From: Comamonas sp.
GTDB taxonomy: Bacteria; Pseudomonadota; Gammaproteobacteria; Burkholderiales; Burkholderiaceae_C
Direction: 5' to 3'
NCBI RefSeq assembly: GCF_009360615.1
Contig: NZ_SPEY01000017.1
Coordinates: 124,001 to 188,000, forward strand
Length of the DNA: 64,000 nucleotides
Shown piece after piece: positions 1-9,162 of the stretch (within the stretch, counting starts at the first letter, position 1; the number at the start of each line of letters is the position of its first letter). Both the position numbers and the translations under genes were made by a program. The notes under the pieces are model-generated. The model did no database searches. It was not told the DNA's origin and saw nothing but the letters and a program-made list of their open reading frames with translations.

Positions 1-647
1 GATTCATCATTGATTGCAACATACGCTCCGGCAACATTCAGTTTTGGGAACAACACAACTTTATATATATGGCTTGGGACCAAGACGTTGTTCCCAATTT
101 TTCTTAATTTATTTCCAAGAAATAATGGACCAGTAATAACATAGACAGGTTGATTGTTCCTTGTAACAAATGCTCGTAAAGCTTCTTCAATCAAACGCCA
201 TTCTTCTTGATTGTTATGAGGACTTTGAGGAATCATATTAACAAGTGAAAAACTTTCATATTGATCTTGAACAGTGAACCGATCGGCACTCGGAGACAAA
301 TGCCCACGATCAAATGATGAACCTCTGTAGTCTGTTAATAAACTTCTATGTTGGAATGGTATGCGTTCTTCCTCATGGAAAGTATTATTCCTTTTTATTT
401 GATACGCCGCTTTTAAAGATTCCGGTGTTAATAGTGATGCAGACCAAAGACCTGTTTTAGATATACCAGAATAACTGACTGCAAAGCCTGAAAAACATAA
501 TTCATAAATGTCCTTAGATAAAAGGGCATTTTCAATAATAGGTGGAACTTTTGCATAGAAAATTTTATTGCAACGTTCCAAAGTACTTGCATTAGAGCTG
601 GCACATGCAAAAAAAAGTAAAAATGATAAGCTCTTAATTATTTTCAC
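1..647 (-). CDS. DNA/RNA non-specific endonuclease, secreted (3' end outside window)
   Basis: Reading the minus strand from a GTG at 645-647 gives an uninterrupted frame to the window edge (215 codons). It begins with a signal-peptide-like stretch (KIIKSLSFLLFFACASSNA). At about residue 120 it has DRGHLSPSADR, the catalytic DRGH motif of the NUC1/EndA sugar-non-specific nuclease family, followed by an N-rich segment (SLVNMIPQSPHNNQ) that supplies the Mg-binding Asn in this family. The product should be exported and degrade nucleic acid in the periplasm or outside the cell. The start overlaps the end of the upstream 203-residue gene by 14 nt, with AAAGGAAA as ribosome site, so the two are probably co-translated. 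The C-terminus is missing because the window ends. Confidence 0.85.
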   Translation of the reverse strand, partial: MKIIKSLSFLLFFACASSNASTLERCNKIFYAKVPPIIENALLSKDIYELCFSGFAVSYSGISKTGLWSASLLTPESLKAAYQIKRNNTFHEEERIPFQHRSLLTDYRGSSFDRGHLSPSADRFTVQDQYESFSLVNMIPQSPHNNQEEWRLIEEALRAFVTRNNQPVYVITGPLFLGNKLRKIGNNVLVPSHIYKVVLFPKLNVAGAYVAINDE

Positions 648-1245
648 TATCTTTTCCTTTATCTTTTATATTGAGTCGCTCAGATATACGGTATTTAAGT
701 CGGGAAACAGTATTGTTGATATGGGTTATACTATAGTTCCATCTTTTGATTGCCTCATATTCATTATTGAAAAGTACATATTCTTCTGGATTTAGGACAA
801 CAATTTTCGTTGCTAAATCAGTACCTATTTTTAAATCAAAAAAATCAAAGAGTGAATAAAAATGAAACTTCCCGAATTTTTTTAGGAATTGCATGACATC
901 CGAATTAAACTCAATTTTTGCCGATCGGCAAAACGTGAAAGTTTTATCCTGATTCAAACATTCAGGTACAATATCAATGAATTTCCCTTGGTTCTCAAAG
1001 GTCATTAAAGAATCCAAACGCCGTTTGGCATAATTGGTGATTGTAAAACTTGCCGTTCGCGAACAAAAGTCACCCTGACTAATGCTATTTAATAGTTTGG
1101 AAGGGGGCGGCTCATTTTGTCTGTTCGGAATTTTTGGTAAATCTGTTTCTTCTACGATGTTCAACTCAATAGCTTTTCTAAAGACTTCATTGATACCGTC
1201 AATACTATCTAAATATTTTAGATTTGTTGAAGAAAAAATTTCCAT
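634..1245 (-). CDS. Hypothetical protein, 203 aa, upstream partner of the nuclease
   Basis: Complete frame starting with ATG at 1243-1245. No signal peptide or membrane segment is visible. It is rich in Phe, Lys and Asn, and its C-terminal half (KRWNYSITHINNTVSRLKYRISERL) looks helical and basic. It overlaps the following nuclease gene by 14 nt, so the pair forms a two-gene operon. A role in regulating or protecting against the nuclease is possible only by context. The coding sequence contains the palindrome TTTTGCCGATCGGCAAAA at 916-933. I do not recognise the family. Confidence 0.7.
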   Translation of the reverse strand: MEIFSSTNLKYLDSIDGINEVFRKAIELNIVEETDLPKIPNRQNEPPPSKLLNSISQGDFCSRTASFTITNYAKRRLDSLMTFENQGKFIDIVPECLNQDKTFTFCRSAKIEFNSDVMQFLKKFGKFHFYSLFDFFDLKIGTDLATKIVVLNPEEYVLFNNEYEAIKRWNYSITHINNTVSRLKYRISERLNIKDKGKDSENN

Positions 1246-1508
1246 TTAAGCATAAGGCACATGTAATAAATAATAATATTAACAATATATTATATTTATT
1301 TCAATTCAAAATAAATTACTTATGTTATTGTTTTTTTTAGGAATATCTTTATAAAAATAAAAATTACTATAATTTATCTTGTAGCTAAATTGCAAATTTA
1401 GAATTATTAAAATATTAATGTTTCATTAATATTAACATTATTTATAATTTATAGCATAATAATAGTTTATATTCTCTTTTCGCAAACAGACACATCAGGC
1501 ATTAAAAA

Positions 1509-1670
1509 ATGAAGTTAAGAGAGCATCCTCACAGATTTCAAATCTTATGTGGGTTAATTTGCGCAAGTCTTTTTACTTTACTTACCATTTATGTATCATT
1601 TAGTGATAGTAAAGCTAATAAAGCTTTTCAAAAGGGTAGGGTAGGTCAGCAGGCTGCTACAGGACGTTAA
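1509..1670 (+). CDS. Small single-pass membrane protein candidate, 53 aa
   Basis: ATG at 1509 opens a 53-codon frame with a basic N-terminus (MKLREHPHRF), one hydrophobic segment (LCGLICASLFTLLTIYVSF, about residues 13-31) and a polar tail. AGG lies 9 nt upstream of the ATG. It is isolated between two minus-strand units. The stop is followed directly by the palindrome TTGCCGATCGGCAA (1673-1686), which could act as a terminator stem. Small size leaves some doubt that it is expressed. Confidence 0.4.
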   Translation: MKLREHPHRFQILCGLICASLFTLLTIYVSFSDSKANKAFQKGRVGQQAATGR

Positions 1671-1672
1671 AT

Positions 1673-1686
1673 TTGCCGATCGGCAA
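1673..1686. repeat. Palindrome TTGCCGATCGGCAA
   Basis: Perfect 14-bp palindrome. Near-identical copies occur at 916-933 (coding), 5738-5753 (coding, one centre change) and 27860-27873 (intergenic). Confidence 0.7.
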
Positions 1687-1710
1687 TTGTCTTTGTTTTC
1701 TAAATTATTT

Positions 1711-1790
1711 GCGTAAGCCAATAATTGTATGCGTTAGCTATGCCATCAAAGCATTGAGTGTCAGCGAAAATGCCGCAGCGAAAGCGAAGC
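1711..1790 (+). repeat. Mini-hairpin repeat cluster (GCGNNAGC family)
   Basis: GCGTAAGC at 1711, GCGTTAGC at 1731 and GCGAAAGC at 1778 are three copies of the GNNA-loop mini-hairpin that recurs at operon ends across the window. They lie just beyond the 3' end of the large methylase-helicase gene. This copy is less regular than the others. Confidence 0.5.
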
Positions 1791-1834
1791 AAATTTTGGT
1801 TTTGAACCTCAAAATGAGATTCAAAACCCGAAAA

Positions 1835-4800
1835 TTAAAACAATTCGAGCTGTAAAGCTAGTTTGATTTTTCCATCTACAAGCATCTTACACTTATGCTT
1901 TTTCGTTGGACCTTTTGTCGTTCTAGTTTCATCATACAAACTTTTAGAGTCGTTATAAGAATTAGTCTCAACGTGCAGTGTTGCGTTATTAGTTCTCCCT
2001 GTATCTGCATTTTTAAGTTTTGAAGTTAAGCTACTAATTTCAATAGCATTTTCTAAAAGAAGTTCTTCAAATTTCGCCTCTGGTTCAACATCCGACAAAG
2101 CTATTTGAATTAAATTAAGTCGCAACTTCTTGTATTGAAATTCTGTTTCTTTATCAAATACTTGACCAATTTTTGGTTTTATCTGCGAAATAATTTCGCT
2201 TGCATTTTTAAGTTCTGTGCTAATTTTGCATTCAACTTCATTAAACTCAATACCAATACGTTTTGACAACGTAATAAGCATACTTGCGACATTGATAACA
2301 GTTATTTCGTGTTTTTTGATAGCCAATCTTGATATTTCGTATTCCTCATCAACTGTGGTGACAACTAAATGACAATTCATCGAATTTTGTCTATGTAAAG
2401 GCAAGCCAAATAAACAACCTAGTTCGTCAGAGTCGTAAGCCGTAATAATTTTATATATAACCTCCGCAGCTCCAATAGAATTTCTAAATACTTCACCAGT
2501 CGGAGAAACATAATGGAATGGTTTATCCTTATCTTTCAAACATTCTTTTACCATTGTTTTAGCGCGTGAGTAGGAGCAGGGGATAGCATCTATGTATATC
2601 TTAGCTTGTTGCTCTTTAAGTTTTAGTAAGAATTCAAGAGCATTCCCATAGTTAGTAAATATCTGATCATTGATACTGATATTTAACTGCTCAGCTCTAA
2701 GAATAGCTTCCTCATATAAAGGGGCGTAGTAATTCAATGCGCTTTCCAGATAACTTTCCCGCTTACTAGGTAATGTATTTAATGCCTTTTCAGATTTTGA
2801 AACTTGCAAAACAAAATTAGCTTGTTGTCTTGAATAGTTTGCTTTTAAACGTTCAATTTTTTGTATCTCAGCTTCTAACTCAACCCGCTCAAGCATTAAG
2901 GGATTGCCGGTCGCCAAAGCAGCAATTTCTTTCATGCTTATGGCATCAGCCTCAGCACCAAAATCAATAGTATGCTGCCCGTTATAGTTTCGGAAGATAC
3001 CAATCATTTTCAGCTTAATACTGTTTAGCTCCCACATTCGCGCATCAGAAGAATGTTCAGTCACATAACAGCTAATGCCAACCTCAAACATATCGCCTAA
3101 TAATTCAAACAGTAGATTTCCTTGTCTTAAAATTCTTCCTTCTCGTTGTTCAATATCACTAGGTTTAAAAGTAATGTCCGCATGGTGCAAATGAACTAAT
3201 CGCTTTTGAACATTTGTACCACAACCCATTTTTGCAGTAGAGCCTACCAAAACTCGAATCTCACCAGAATTGACTAGATCAAAGATTTCCTGTTTTTCTT
3301 GGTCTGTTTTTGCTTCTTGAATGAATTTTATTTGATTACTTGGTATCCCCAATGAAATTAAATTGTTTTTTATTTCCTGATATGCCGACCAGTTAGAATC
3401 TTGTGCCAATCTGATAGCTTCTATTTCATGCACATTAAAGCATTCCAATCGATCTTCAAGTATTTGTATTGCGGTCTCGTTTTGTTCATCTATAGCCTTA
3501 TTCAACCTACCAATAAGTGAATCATATTGTTTAATGAGTTTCACATCACTATTGGATTTTGGAACAGAACGATCAAGAAAAATTAATTGAGTTCCTTTTG
3601 AATGATTCCATTCGTTATATATCGAAAACACATTATTGGCTAAAGCTGTAATTTTGCCTCCTGTTTCACCAGAATACTTAACGGGGTCTACACATCTGGC
3701 AGATAAGGATAGTTTTCTTGCTAAATCCATCAGTCTTAGACGTTCACTATTGCGATCCTTCAAATCGGAAATATTTTCCAATTTTTCATATCGCTGCAAG
3801 ATTTGATCTAATATTTCTCTTTGTTCAACTGTCGGCTTAACAACATGTGTTTGACGACCGCCATTCGCAACACGAGGAACAGGGAAATCTTTACCTGTAG
3901 TCTCTCTATGAATTCTGTTTAAATCTTCTTTACTGATAGAGTCTGCAAATTGAAACCATAAGCCCATCATTGAACTTAAGTTTCTCCACTCCCTTGCAAA
4001 TCGCGTTACTTGTTTTAATTTACCTGATTCAGTAGCTTCAAACTTTGTTACGTTATCAGCATACAACCGCGCCCAATTATCGAAATGGTCTAAGTTCAAT
4101 TCTTTAAGAATATTAGGAATTAAGAAGCGTTTGATATTGTAAATTTCAACAGCACTATTCGATACTGGCGTACCGGTGTAGCAGCCCGCAGAACCATTAA
4201 TACTATGTAAATACAAAAATTTGATATACATATCAAAAGCACGGTAGGAACCACTAGGATTACCCATTCCTACAACGTTATTTAAATTGCTGTAATATTG
4301 AAGATTTTTATAGGAATGAAATTCGTCCACCTCAATATTATTGACCCCAAGCAGATCAAATGTAATCAATTTATCTTCACGCTTAAGGTTTAATCCATTC
4401 GATAATTTTTTCTCTAATCGTTTTTTCAAAGTCACAAGAGCTTTTGCCGTTCTACGCTGACCACTATTTGTCTCAATTTCTAATAAGGCATTTTCGACCG
4501 TATCAATTTCATCTTGTATAAATTTATCTTGGATTGAATCACTTAATTTAATAAATTCAAAAGATGAATGTGCCATGATTACTACATCATAATCACCAGT
4601 TGCAATCCTGCAAAAAAGACGTTTACGGTTTTTCTTTGCAAAATCATTAGGTGTAGCAGCTAAAACTTTTGCCGATGGGAACAATCTATATACATCTGCT
4701 GCGAATTGGATAACTAAATGGTTTGGGACAATAATTAACGATTTTTTTGTTAACCCCAATTGTTTTCTCAACATTGCTCTGGCAATGGAAATAAAGCTTT

Positions 4801-7495
4801 TCCCTGCACCAACTGTATGATCATAAAGGGTAAATTGTGAGAGTACACCACGGTAGATCGCATTTAGCTGATGTTGCCTAAACTCAATGATCGAATCTGG
4901 CACTTTACCTTCTAAGATAATATTTGAGCCTTCAAACTTTGGAACTACATAAGAATTAAACGTCTGGTTATAGATTTCTTCAAGGTTTTCTAAAAGGTGC
5001 GTTTGACTGTATAACCATGTAATAAATTCTTGCTTCATTGTTTCTGCAAGAGAGATTGCTAGTTCAGTTGCTTCTGCATCAAAAACTTTTACATCACATT
5101 TTTTTATAGTGCAATAATCATTTCGAATGATTCTTATTGTAACGTTATTAAATAGATGTTCAAGAAGCTTAAGTAAACTCAAGTTATCTGTACTATAAAG
5201 TGCTGATTTCGCAGCACTTGGTGTACATACTAGGTCATATACGTTTGACACTCTTTCATAAAAGATTTTCGCGTTTGGATCATCGGAAATATAACGAATA
5301 AACGATTCATATAAGCTTACTGGTAGCCAAGTCATCCCTAGTGATATTGAAATATTTTCTAAGTGAATATATTCAGGTTGAACGGCTAGAAGTGCTTGCT
5401 CAGCAATTGCATCACCATTACTTTGCGCATATTTAAGTTTCTTTCTGACATTTCCAGATAGATAGACACTCTTATGAACCCATTCATAAATTTGGTGATC
5501 AAAAAAGATTTGCGGGGTAGGGGTGTTTGTATAAAGCTGATCTATAACTTGTTGATTATCCATATCTAACAGATCAGCCATATATTGTATATCAACACCT
5601 CCTTTATAACTTAAAGACAAACTCAGTGCATGAGCGCAATCAACAGCCTTTCTTGGTCGAATTTGTTTGAATATCACACGTTGACTAAAAATAGCTGCTT
5701 TGGTTGCATTCTCATCTTGAACAATTCGATAATTTTGTTTGCCGGTCGGCAAATATCCCACAAATTCCTTAACAGGTTTTTTATAGCCATCCTCTAAAGC
5801 AAGTAGCAACCCCGCATCTGGCAAATCATTAATTAAACTTAATGTTGCACTTGCATTGATATATCCAAATTTCTTTAAAAAATTATCGTATTTGGTATTT
5901 AAAATAATTCTGTTACTTTCAATTTCATCAATACTACAATCATTTGATTCAAGTTTGAGCTGTTGATTCAAGCATTCGCGCAGATCGACTAGAAGCTCCA
6001 ATTTTTTCATACGTGTTTTGCCGAGCTTAGATCGAACGCCAATTTCATCAAGTTCTATAAATTGTTTTTCGTAAACAATTCTACCATTAGAGTAGCCTTG
6101 GTCATTGACCTCGTAAACTTTATTGCCTAGTTCATCAAGCTTCGGAATTTTAGAATAATAATTTCCACTGACATGAAAAACATATTTGTCGGACCAAACC
6201 GTATCTTCACACAATATTTGAGTTTTGTACCTGAAACCAGAATCAACATCTTGCTCAATAATTCTATACAATTCTCCTGTCTCGGTCTTATCAATTACAC
6301 CTATTTCCTTACCCGACATTTCTATATACAAGTGAGCTACCAGAGCATCAAATTCAGTCTGAATTTCAACTAGATTCGGTACTTCTGCATCTTGATTGAC
6401 TTTAAAAGTAATATCTACCCAATTTGTTAGGCTTACTTCTAAATTAGCAGTCGGAGCAATAAATAACTCACGACCAAACGGACCGCTTTTAAACTCAATT
6501 TGACCTGCAAGATTTTCTGGATTTTTACTAAAAAATCGATTTAAAAAGAGATTCTTCCCATTTTGATCATCAATGACATCTGCATTTACCCATACAGGAA
6601 AACTTACACCATCTGTACCATATTTTGAACGTGCAAAATTTTCATCATTTAAACATTTTCTTTTAAATACAAGAATATCCGTAATTACCTCTGTATTAGA
6701 GGTTGTACCATCTTTAAATGCACCAGACGGCAATCGGAATGCTGAAACTAAATCAGCAAGAAACGAAATTTCTTTTCTAGCTTGCGCATCTGAACTATCT
6801 AATACATATCGAGAAACAACGAAAACGGCGTACTTATTATGTTTTAAAGACTGTAAACTTTTTAAAATGAACTGATTGTGAATAGAGAAGCGATTGTATT
6901 CTAAAAAATCCGTTAAATTTATGCCGAAATCTCCATAAGGAGGATTGCCGATAATGAGGTCAAAGCATCCTTGTTGTAATGGCAAATTTTCGAAACCAGT
7001 TTCGAAAATATATGAACCTGTATTATTGATAAGCTTTGCAATTCTCGCGCTTACTGGGTCATTTTCGACACCTATAAAACGCATATTTTCAGGGGAAGGG
7101 CATTTGTAAATGAATTTACCTGTACCGCAACTTGGTTCAAGTACTACACCTTGATCTTGCCCAAGGCGCGCTATTATTTCCCACATCGAGGAAATGATAA
7201 CATCTGGTGTATAAAATGAATCTGTAATCGAAGCCCGTGCGGCTGTGTATTCAATATCCGCTAAAAGTTCTCTTAGGAGAGAATTTCGAGTTGCCCATTT
7301 TTCAGAAACAAAACAATTTTCAGAGTCAGGAAATACTTTTGCAAGACTGCCCCAACCAATATACCCCTTTAATATTTCTAATTCATTTTCAGTAGGGAGG
7401 GTGCCGTTAGCTTCATGTTCTTTTAAACATTTAATTGCTTCTATATTATTATCAAAATGATGAATTTCTAAAAAAGATAATTTCTCTAAGTTCAT
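1835..7495 (-). CDS. DarB-like DNA methylase/superfamily 2 helicase fusion, 1886 aa
   Basis: N-terminal class I N6-adenine methyltransferase: SAM motif EPSCGTGKF near residue 120 and catalytic GNPPYGDFG near residue 183. A superfamily 2 helicase follows: Walker A TVGAGKS near residue 895, DEFH box (EVDEFHSYKN) near 1055, and motif VI QREGRILRQGN near 1448. The C-terminus is helical and coiled-coil rich. This architecture matches large phage and plasmid proteins such as P1 DarB, which protect incoming DNA from restriction; a defence or DNA-entry role here is inference. The naive ORF begins 34 codons earlier, but that extension reads through a promoter. The ATG at 7493-7495 follows AACTTTGGAG and is preferred. 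It appears to be a single-gene transcript. Confidence 0.85.
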   Translation of the reverse strand: MNLEKLSFLEIHHFDNNIEAIKCLKEHEANGTLPTENELEILKGYIGWGSLAKVFPDSENCFVSEKWATRNSLLRELLADIEYTAARASITDSFYTPDVIISSMWEIIARLGQDQGVVLEPSCGTGKFIYKCPSPENMRFIGVENDPVSARIAKLINNTGSYIFETGFENLPLQQGCFDLIIGNPPYGDFGINLTDFLEYNRFSIHNQFILKSLQSLKHNKYAVFVVSRYVLDSSDAQARKEISFLADLVSAFRLPSGAFKDGTTSNTEVITDILVFKRKCLNDENFARSKYGTDGVSFPVWVNADVIDDQNGKNLFLNRFFSKNPENLAGQIEFKSGPFGRELFIAPTANLEVSLTNWVDITFKVNQDAEVPNLVEIQTEFDALVAHLYIEMSGKEIGVIDKTETGELYRIIEQDVDSGFRYKTQILCEDTVWSDKYVFHVSGNYYSKIPKLDELGNKVYEVNDQGYSNGRIVYEKQFIELDEIGVRSKLGKTRMKKLELLVDLRECLNQQLKLESNDCSIDEIESNRIILNTKYDNFLKKFGYINASATLSLINDLPDAGLLLALEDGYKKPVKEFVGYLPTGKQNYRIVQDENATKAAIFSQRVIFKQIRPRKAVDCAHALSLSLSYKGGVDIQYMADLLDMDNQQVIDQLYTNTPTPQIFFDHQIYEWVHKSVYLSGNVRKKLKYAQSNGDAIAEQALLAVQPEYIHLENISISLGMTWLPVSLYESFIRYISDDPNAKIFYERVSNVYDLVCTPSAAKSALYSTDNLSLLKLLEHLFNNVTIRIIRNDYCTIKKCDVKVFDAEATELAISLAETMKQEFITWLYSQTHLLENLEEIYNQTFNSYVVPKFEGSNIILEGKVPDSIIEFRQHQLNAIYRGVLSQFTLYDHTVGAGKSFISIARAMLRKQLGLTKKSLIIVPNHLVIQFAADVYRLFPSAKVLAATPNDFAKKNRKRLFCRIATGDYDVVIMAHSSFEFIKLSDSIQDKFIQDEIDTVENALLEIETNSGQRRTAKALVTLKKRLEKKLSNGLNLKREDKLITFDLLGVNNIEVDEFHSYKNLQYYSNLNNVVGMGNPSGSYRAFDMYIKFLYLHSINGSAGCYTGTPVSNSAVEIYNIKRFLIPNILKELNLDHFDNWARLYADNVTKFEATESGKLKQVTRFAREWRNLSSMMGLWFQFADSISKEDLNRIHRETTGKDFPVPRVANGGRQTHVVKPTVEQREILDQILQRYEKLENISDLKDRNSERLRLMDLARKLSLSARCVDPVKYSGETGGKITALANNVFSIYNEWNHSKGTQLIFLDRSVPKSNSDVKLIKQYDSLIGRLNKAIDEQNETAIQILEDRLECFNVHEIEAIRLAQDSNWSAYQEIKNNLISLGIPSNQIKFIQEAKTDQEKQEIFDLVNSGEIRVLVGSTAKMGCGTNVQKRLVHLHHADITFKPSDIEQREGRILRQGNLLFELLGDMFEVGISCYVTEHSSDARMWELNSIKLKMIGIFRNYNGQHTIDFGAEADAISMKEIAALATGNPLMLERVELEAEIQKIERLKANYSRQQANFVLQVSKSEKALNTLPSKRESYLESALNYYAPLYEEAILRAEQLNISINDQIFTNYGNALEFLLKLKEQQAKIYIDAIPCSYSRAKTMVKECLKDKDKPFHYVSPTGEVFRNSIGAAEVIYKIITAYDSDELGCLFGLPLHRQNSMNCHLVVTTVDEEYEISRLAIKKHEITVINVASMLITLSKRIGIEFNEVECKISTELKNASEIISQIKPKIGQVFDKETEFQYKKLRLNLIQIALSDVEPEAKFEELLLENAIEISSLTSKLKNADTGRTNNATLHVETNSYNDSKSLYDETRTTKGPTKKHKCKMLVDGKIKLALQLELF

Positions 7496-7522
7496 TAAAT
7501 ATGCTCCAAAGTTGATTTTATA

Positions 7523-7551
7523 ATTATACAACTTATACCGCATATTTAGCA
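7523..7551 (-). promoter_or_regulatory. GCGGTATA-family promoter of the methylase-helicase gene
   Basis: -10 TATAAT at 7523-7528, 17-nt spacer containing GCGGTATA, weak -35 TGCTAA. The leader motif ATCAACTTTGG follows at 7506-7516. Confidence 0.7.
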
Positions 7552-7638
7552 TATTATAATAATATTTAACGACATATTCTGTCGCTTTTAAAAACATTAG
7601 ATTCTAATAAGCACATGTTTTAATTAAAAAATTAAATC

Positions 7639-7659
7639 GTGCTATTCGTTGAATAGCAC
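7639..7659 (-). terminator. Hairpin, probable terminator of the 212-aa gene
   Basis: Perfect 9-bp stem GTGCTATTC / GAATAGCAC with a 3-nt loop. On the minus strand it is followed by a T-rich stretch. Confidence 0.5.
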
Positions 7660-7665
7660 TCTGGA

Positions 7666-7696
7666 TGCGCTAGCAGATAGAGTACAAGCGCAAGCG
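7666..7696 (+). repeat. Twin mini-hairpin element
   Basis: TGCGCTAGCA (7666-7675) and AGCGCAAGCG (7687-7696), followed by a GC-rich tail. It lies downstream of the 212-aa gene. Confidence 0.6.
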
Positions 7697-7729
7697 GGCA
7701 CGGCGACAGAGTTAAAAACTCTGCAAAAT

Positions 7730-8368
7730 TTAGTTTTTGTTAGTCGGTACTGCGCCAGAAAACTTTCTTTTTTTAATTACGACAATGCTGCCGTTTGAAC
7801 TTAAGCTTTTCGAAAGGATTTGATCGCTTTGTGCATTAGTAGATTTTTTACTTTTGACTTTATTAGCCTTTTTTATAGTTGATCGAATCTTAGCTAAAGA
7901 CTGTTTAAATATTTTTTCTGCTTCTCTTAAGGGTAAAATAATGTTGAGTTCTTCTTCTGATAGTGATTCGAACTCCTTTAAACCTTCGCCAATTTTATTT
8001 AATTGGAATTTTTCTATCAATTTTTTATTTATAATGACATAGAAATGGTGGTCTCCCATCTGAACTACGCCATAATTAAAGGCACCTAATACATTAAAGC
8101 CTTTTAAATTCACTAACTTACTATAAATTAGGAAGCGAAAGATTTCTGTTCGTTCAGCATGAAAAAATTGCTGTTTCTTCGTTAATTGCTTAAGTTTAAG
8201 CTTTAAGGCATTTAGCTCCTCATCACTTGCTGTGTAGGAGCTAATTACCTCTTTTAAACGAAGAATTTCATTTTTCCGTTGATTTGCAATTTGTGATAAC
8301 ACGAATAATGCTTTTGATAAATTTTTAAGATTTTTTTCAATAGACGAGTTTTTCTTACCCTTATTCAT
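7730..8368 (-). CDS. Hypothetical coiled-coil protein, 212 aa
   Basis: Soluble, Lys-rich protein. A predicted coiled coil covers roughly residues 10-75 (heptad-like LSKALFVLSQIANQRKNEIL), followed by a mixed domain (VLGAFNYGVVQMGDHHFYVI) and a strongly basic C-terminus (STIKKANKVKSKKS), suggesting nucleic-acid binding. The start at ATG 8366-8368 is chosen because the 19 upstream codons translate the promoter element. It has its own promoter and an AACTTTGG leader. Family not recognised. Confidence 0.7.
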   Translation of the reverse strand: MNKGKKNSSIEKNLKNLSKALFVLSQIANQRKNEILRLKEVISSYTASDEELNALKLKLKQLTKKQQFFHAERTEIFRFLIYSKLVNLKGFNVLGAFNYGVVQMGDHHFYVIINKKLIEKFQLNKIGEGLKEFESLSEEELNIILPLREAEKIFKQSLAKIRSTIKKANKVKSKKSTNAQSDQILSKSLSSNGSIVVIKKRKFSGAVPTNKN

Positions 8369-8396
8369 GGCAGTAATCCAAAGTTGATATTTATAA

Positions 8397-8425
8397 AATA
8401 TAAAAGATATACCGCAAATATACAA
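8397..8425 (-). promoter_or_regulatory. GCGGTATA-family promoter of the 212-aa gene
   Basis: -35 TTGTAT (8420-8425), 17-nt spacer with TTGCGGTATA, -10 TATATT (8397-8402). Leader motif ATCAACTTTGG at 8378-8388. Confidence 0.75.
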
Positions 8426-8442
8426 GGATTTTAGATGTATTT

Positions 8443-8973
8443 TTACATTATTAAACGTACAACTAATGCCACGACTAAAGGTGGTAAGCCTGCAACAATA
8501 AATCTCGTGAGTTTTGTATTAGAGTTAAGTGCAAATCTTTTCACATAAGAAATATATTTCAATGCAAATAATGCACTTGATGCTAAACAGGAAAATAAAA
8601 CACTCAAGCCAAATGAAAGATAAATTTTATCTAAAGGAATTACTTCGCCCACGAACTTGAAGTATTGATAAAAAATACTAGCTATCATGAATAAAAGGCA
8701 TAGTACACCTAATCCTGTACCAAAAATCTCTAAATTTTTATCTTTTTCTTTGAAAAGATATTTAGTACAGACCATGCAAATATTCATTAGAAGTGGTATC
8801 AATAATAAAGCTACACTAATCAATATGTTAGTTAAGAAAAAACCCTTTGGATCATCGCCTTTTATGAGTAAATATAAAGTAGTAAAAGGCATGAAAACGA
8901 CAGGGAAAAAATTTAAGTACAGCACTTTAAACTTCTCTGTCTTTGAAATTTCCATTTTACTCTCAACTCTCAT
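8443..8973 (-). CDS. Multipass inner-membrane protein, 176 aa
   Basis: About five hydrophobic segments (for example LTNILISVALLLIPLLMNI and LSFGLSVLFSCLASSALFAL) separated by short charged loops. The ATG at 8971-8973 is preferred over one eight codons upstream because AGGTGA precedes it by 6 nt. It is divergent from the CRISPR-Cas operon and shares its 190-bp intergenic region. No family recognised. Confidence 0.65.
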   Translation of the reverse strand: MRVESKMEISKTEKFKVLYLNFFPVVFMPFTTLYLLIKGDDPKGFFLTNILISVALLLIPLLMNICMVCTKYLFKEKDKNLEIFGTGLGVLCLLFMIASIFYQYFKFVGEVIPLDKIYLSFGLSVLFSCLASSALFALKYISYVKRFALNSNTKLTRFIVAGLPPLVVALVVRLIM

Positions 8974-9059
8974 ACATTCACCTGATACGATATTCAATAT
9001 TGATGAATTTTTTTACCTAATTTGGTAAAATATTTCATCAAACTGTTAAATATTATTAA

Positions 9060-9087
9060 TTTGCACAATATACCACATATATGACAT
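9060..9087. promoter_or_regulatory. Variant GTGGTATA element in the divergent csf1 intergenic region
   Basis: The minus strand reads ATGTCA, then a spacer with TATGTGGTATATTG, one base shorter than the consensus. It sits between the 176-aa membrane gene and csf1, so it could act on either. Confidence 0.5.
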
Positions 9088-9104
9088 ATATTATGTTAAT
9101 ATCC

Positions 9105-9135
9105 TTGACTTAAATGTATATTTAATTAGTATTTT
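9105..9135 (+). promoter_or_regulatory. Candidate promoter of the type IV Cas operon
   Basis: TTGACT at 9105-9110 and TATTTT at 9130-9135 with a long (19-nt) spacer, 28 nt before the csf1 start. A weak call. Confidence 0.35.
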
Positions 9136-9162
9136 CTACAAAGTTATTTTCATGGTGTTCCT

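Noticed and set aside
634..1245. 203-aa protein as a second replication initiator
   Set aside because: No winged-helix Rep pattern and no iterons nearby.
7496..7597. Longer N-termini for the methylase-helicase and about ten other genes
   Set aside because: The extra codons translate the promoter and leader (RYIFYN, RYKLYN, YICGI-type peptides) upstream of the expected transcription start.
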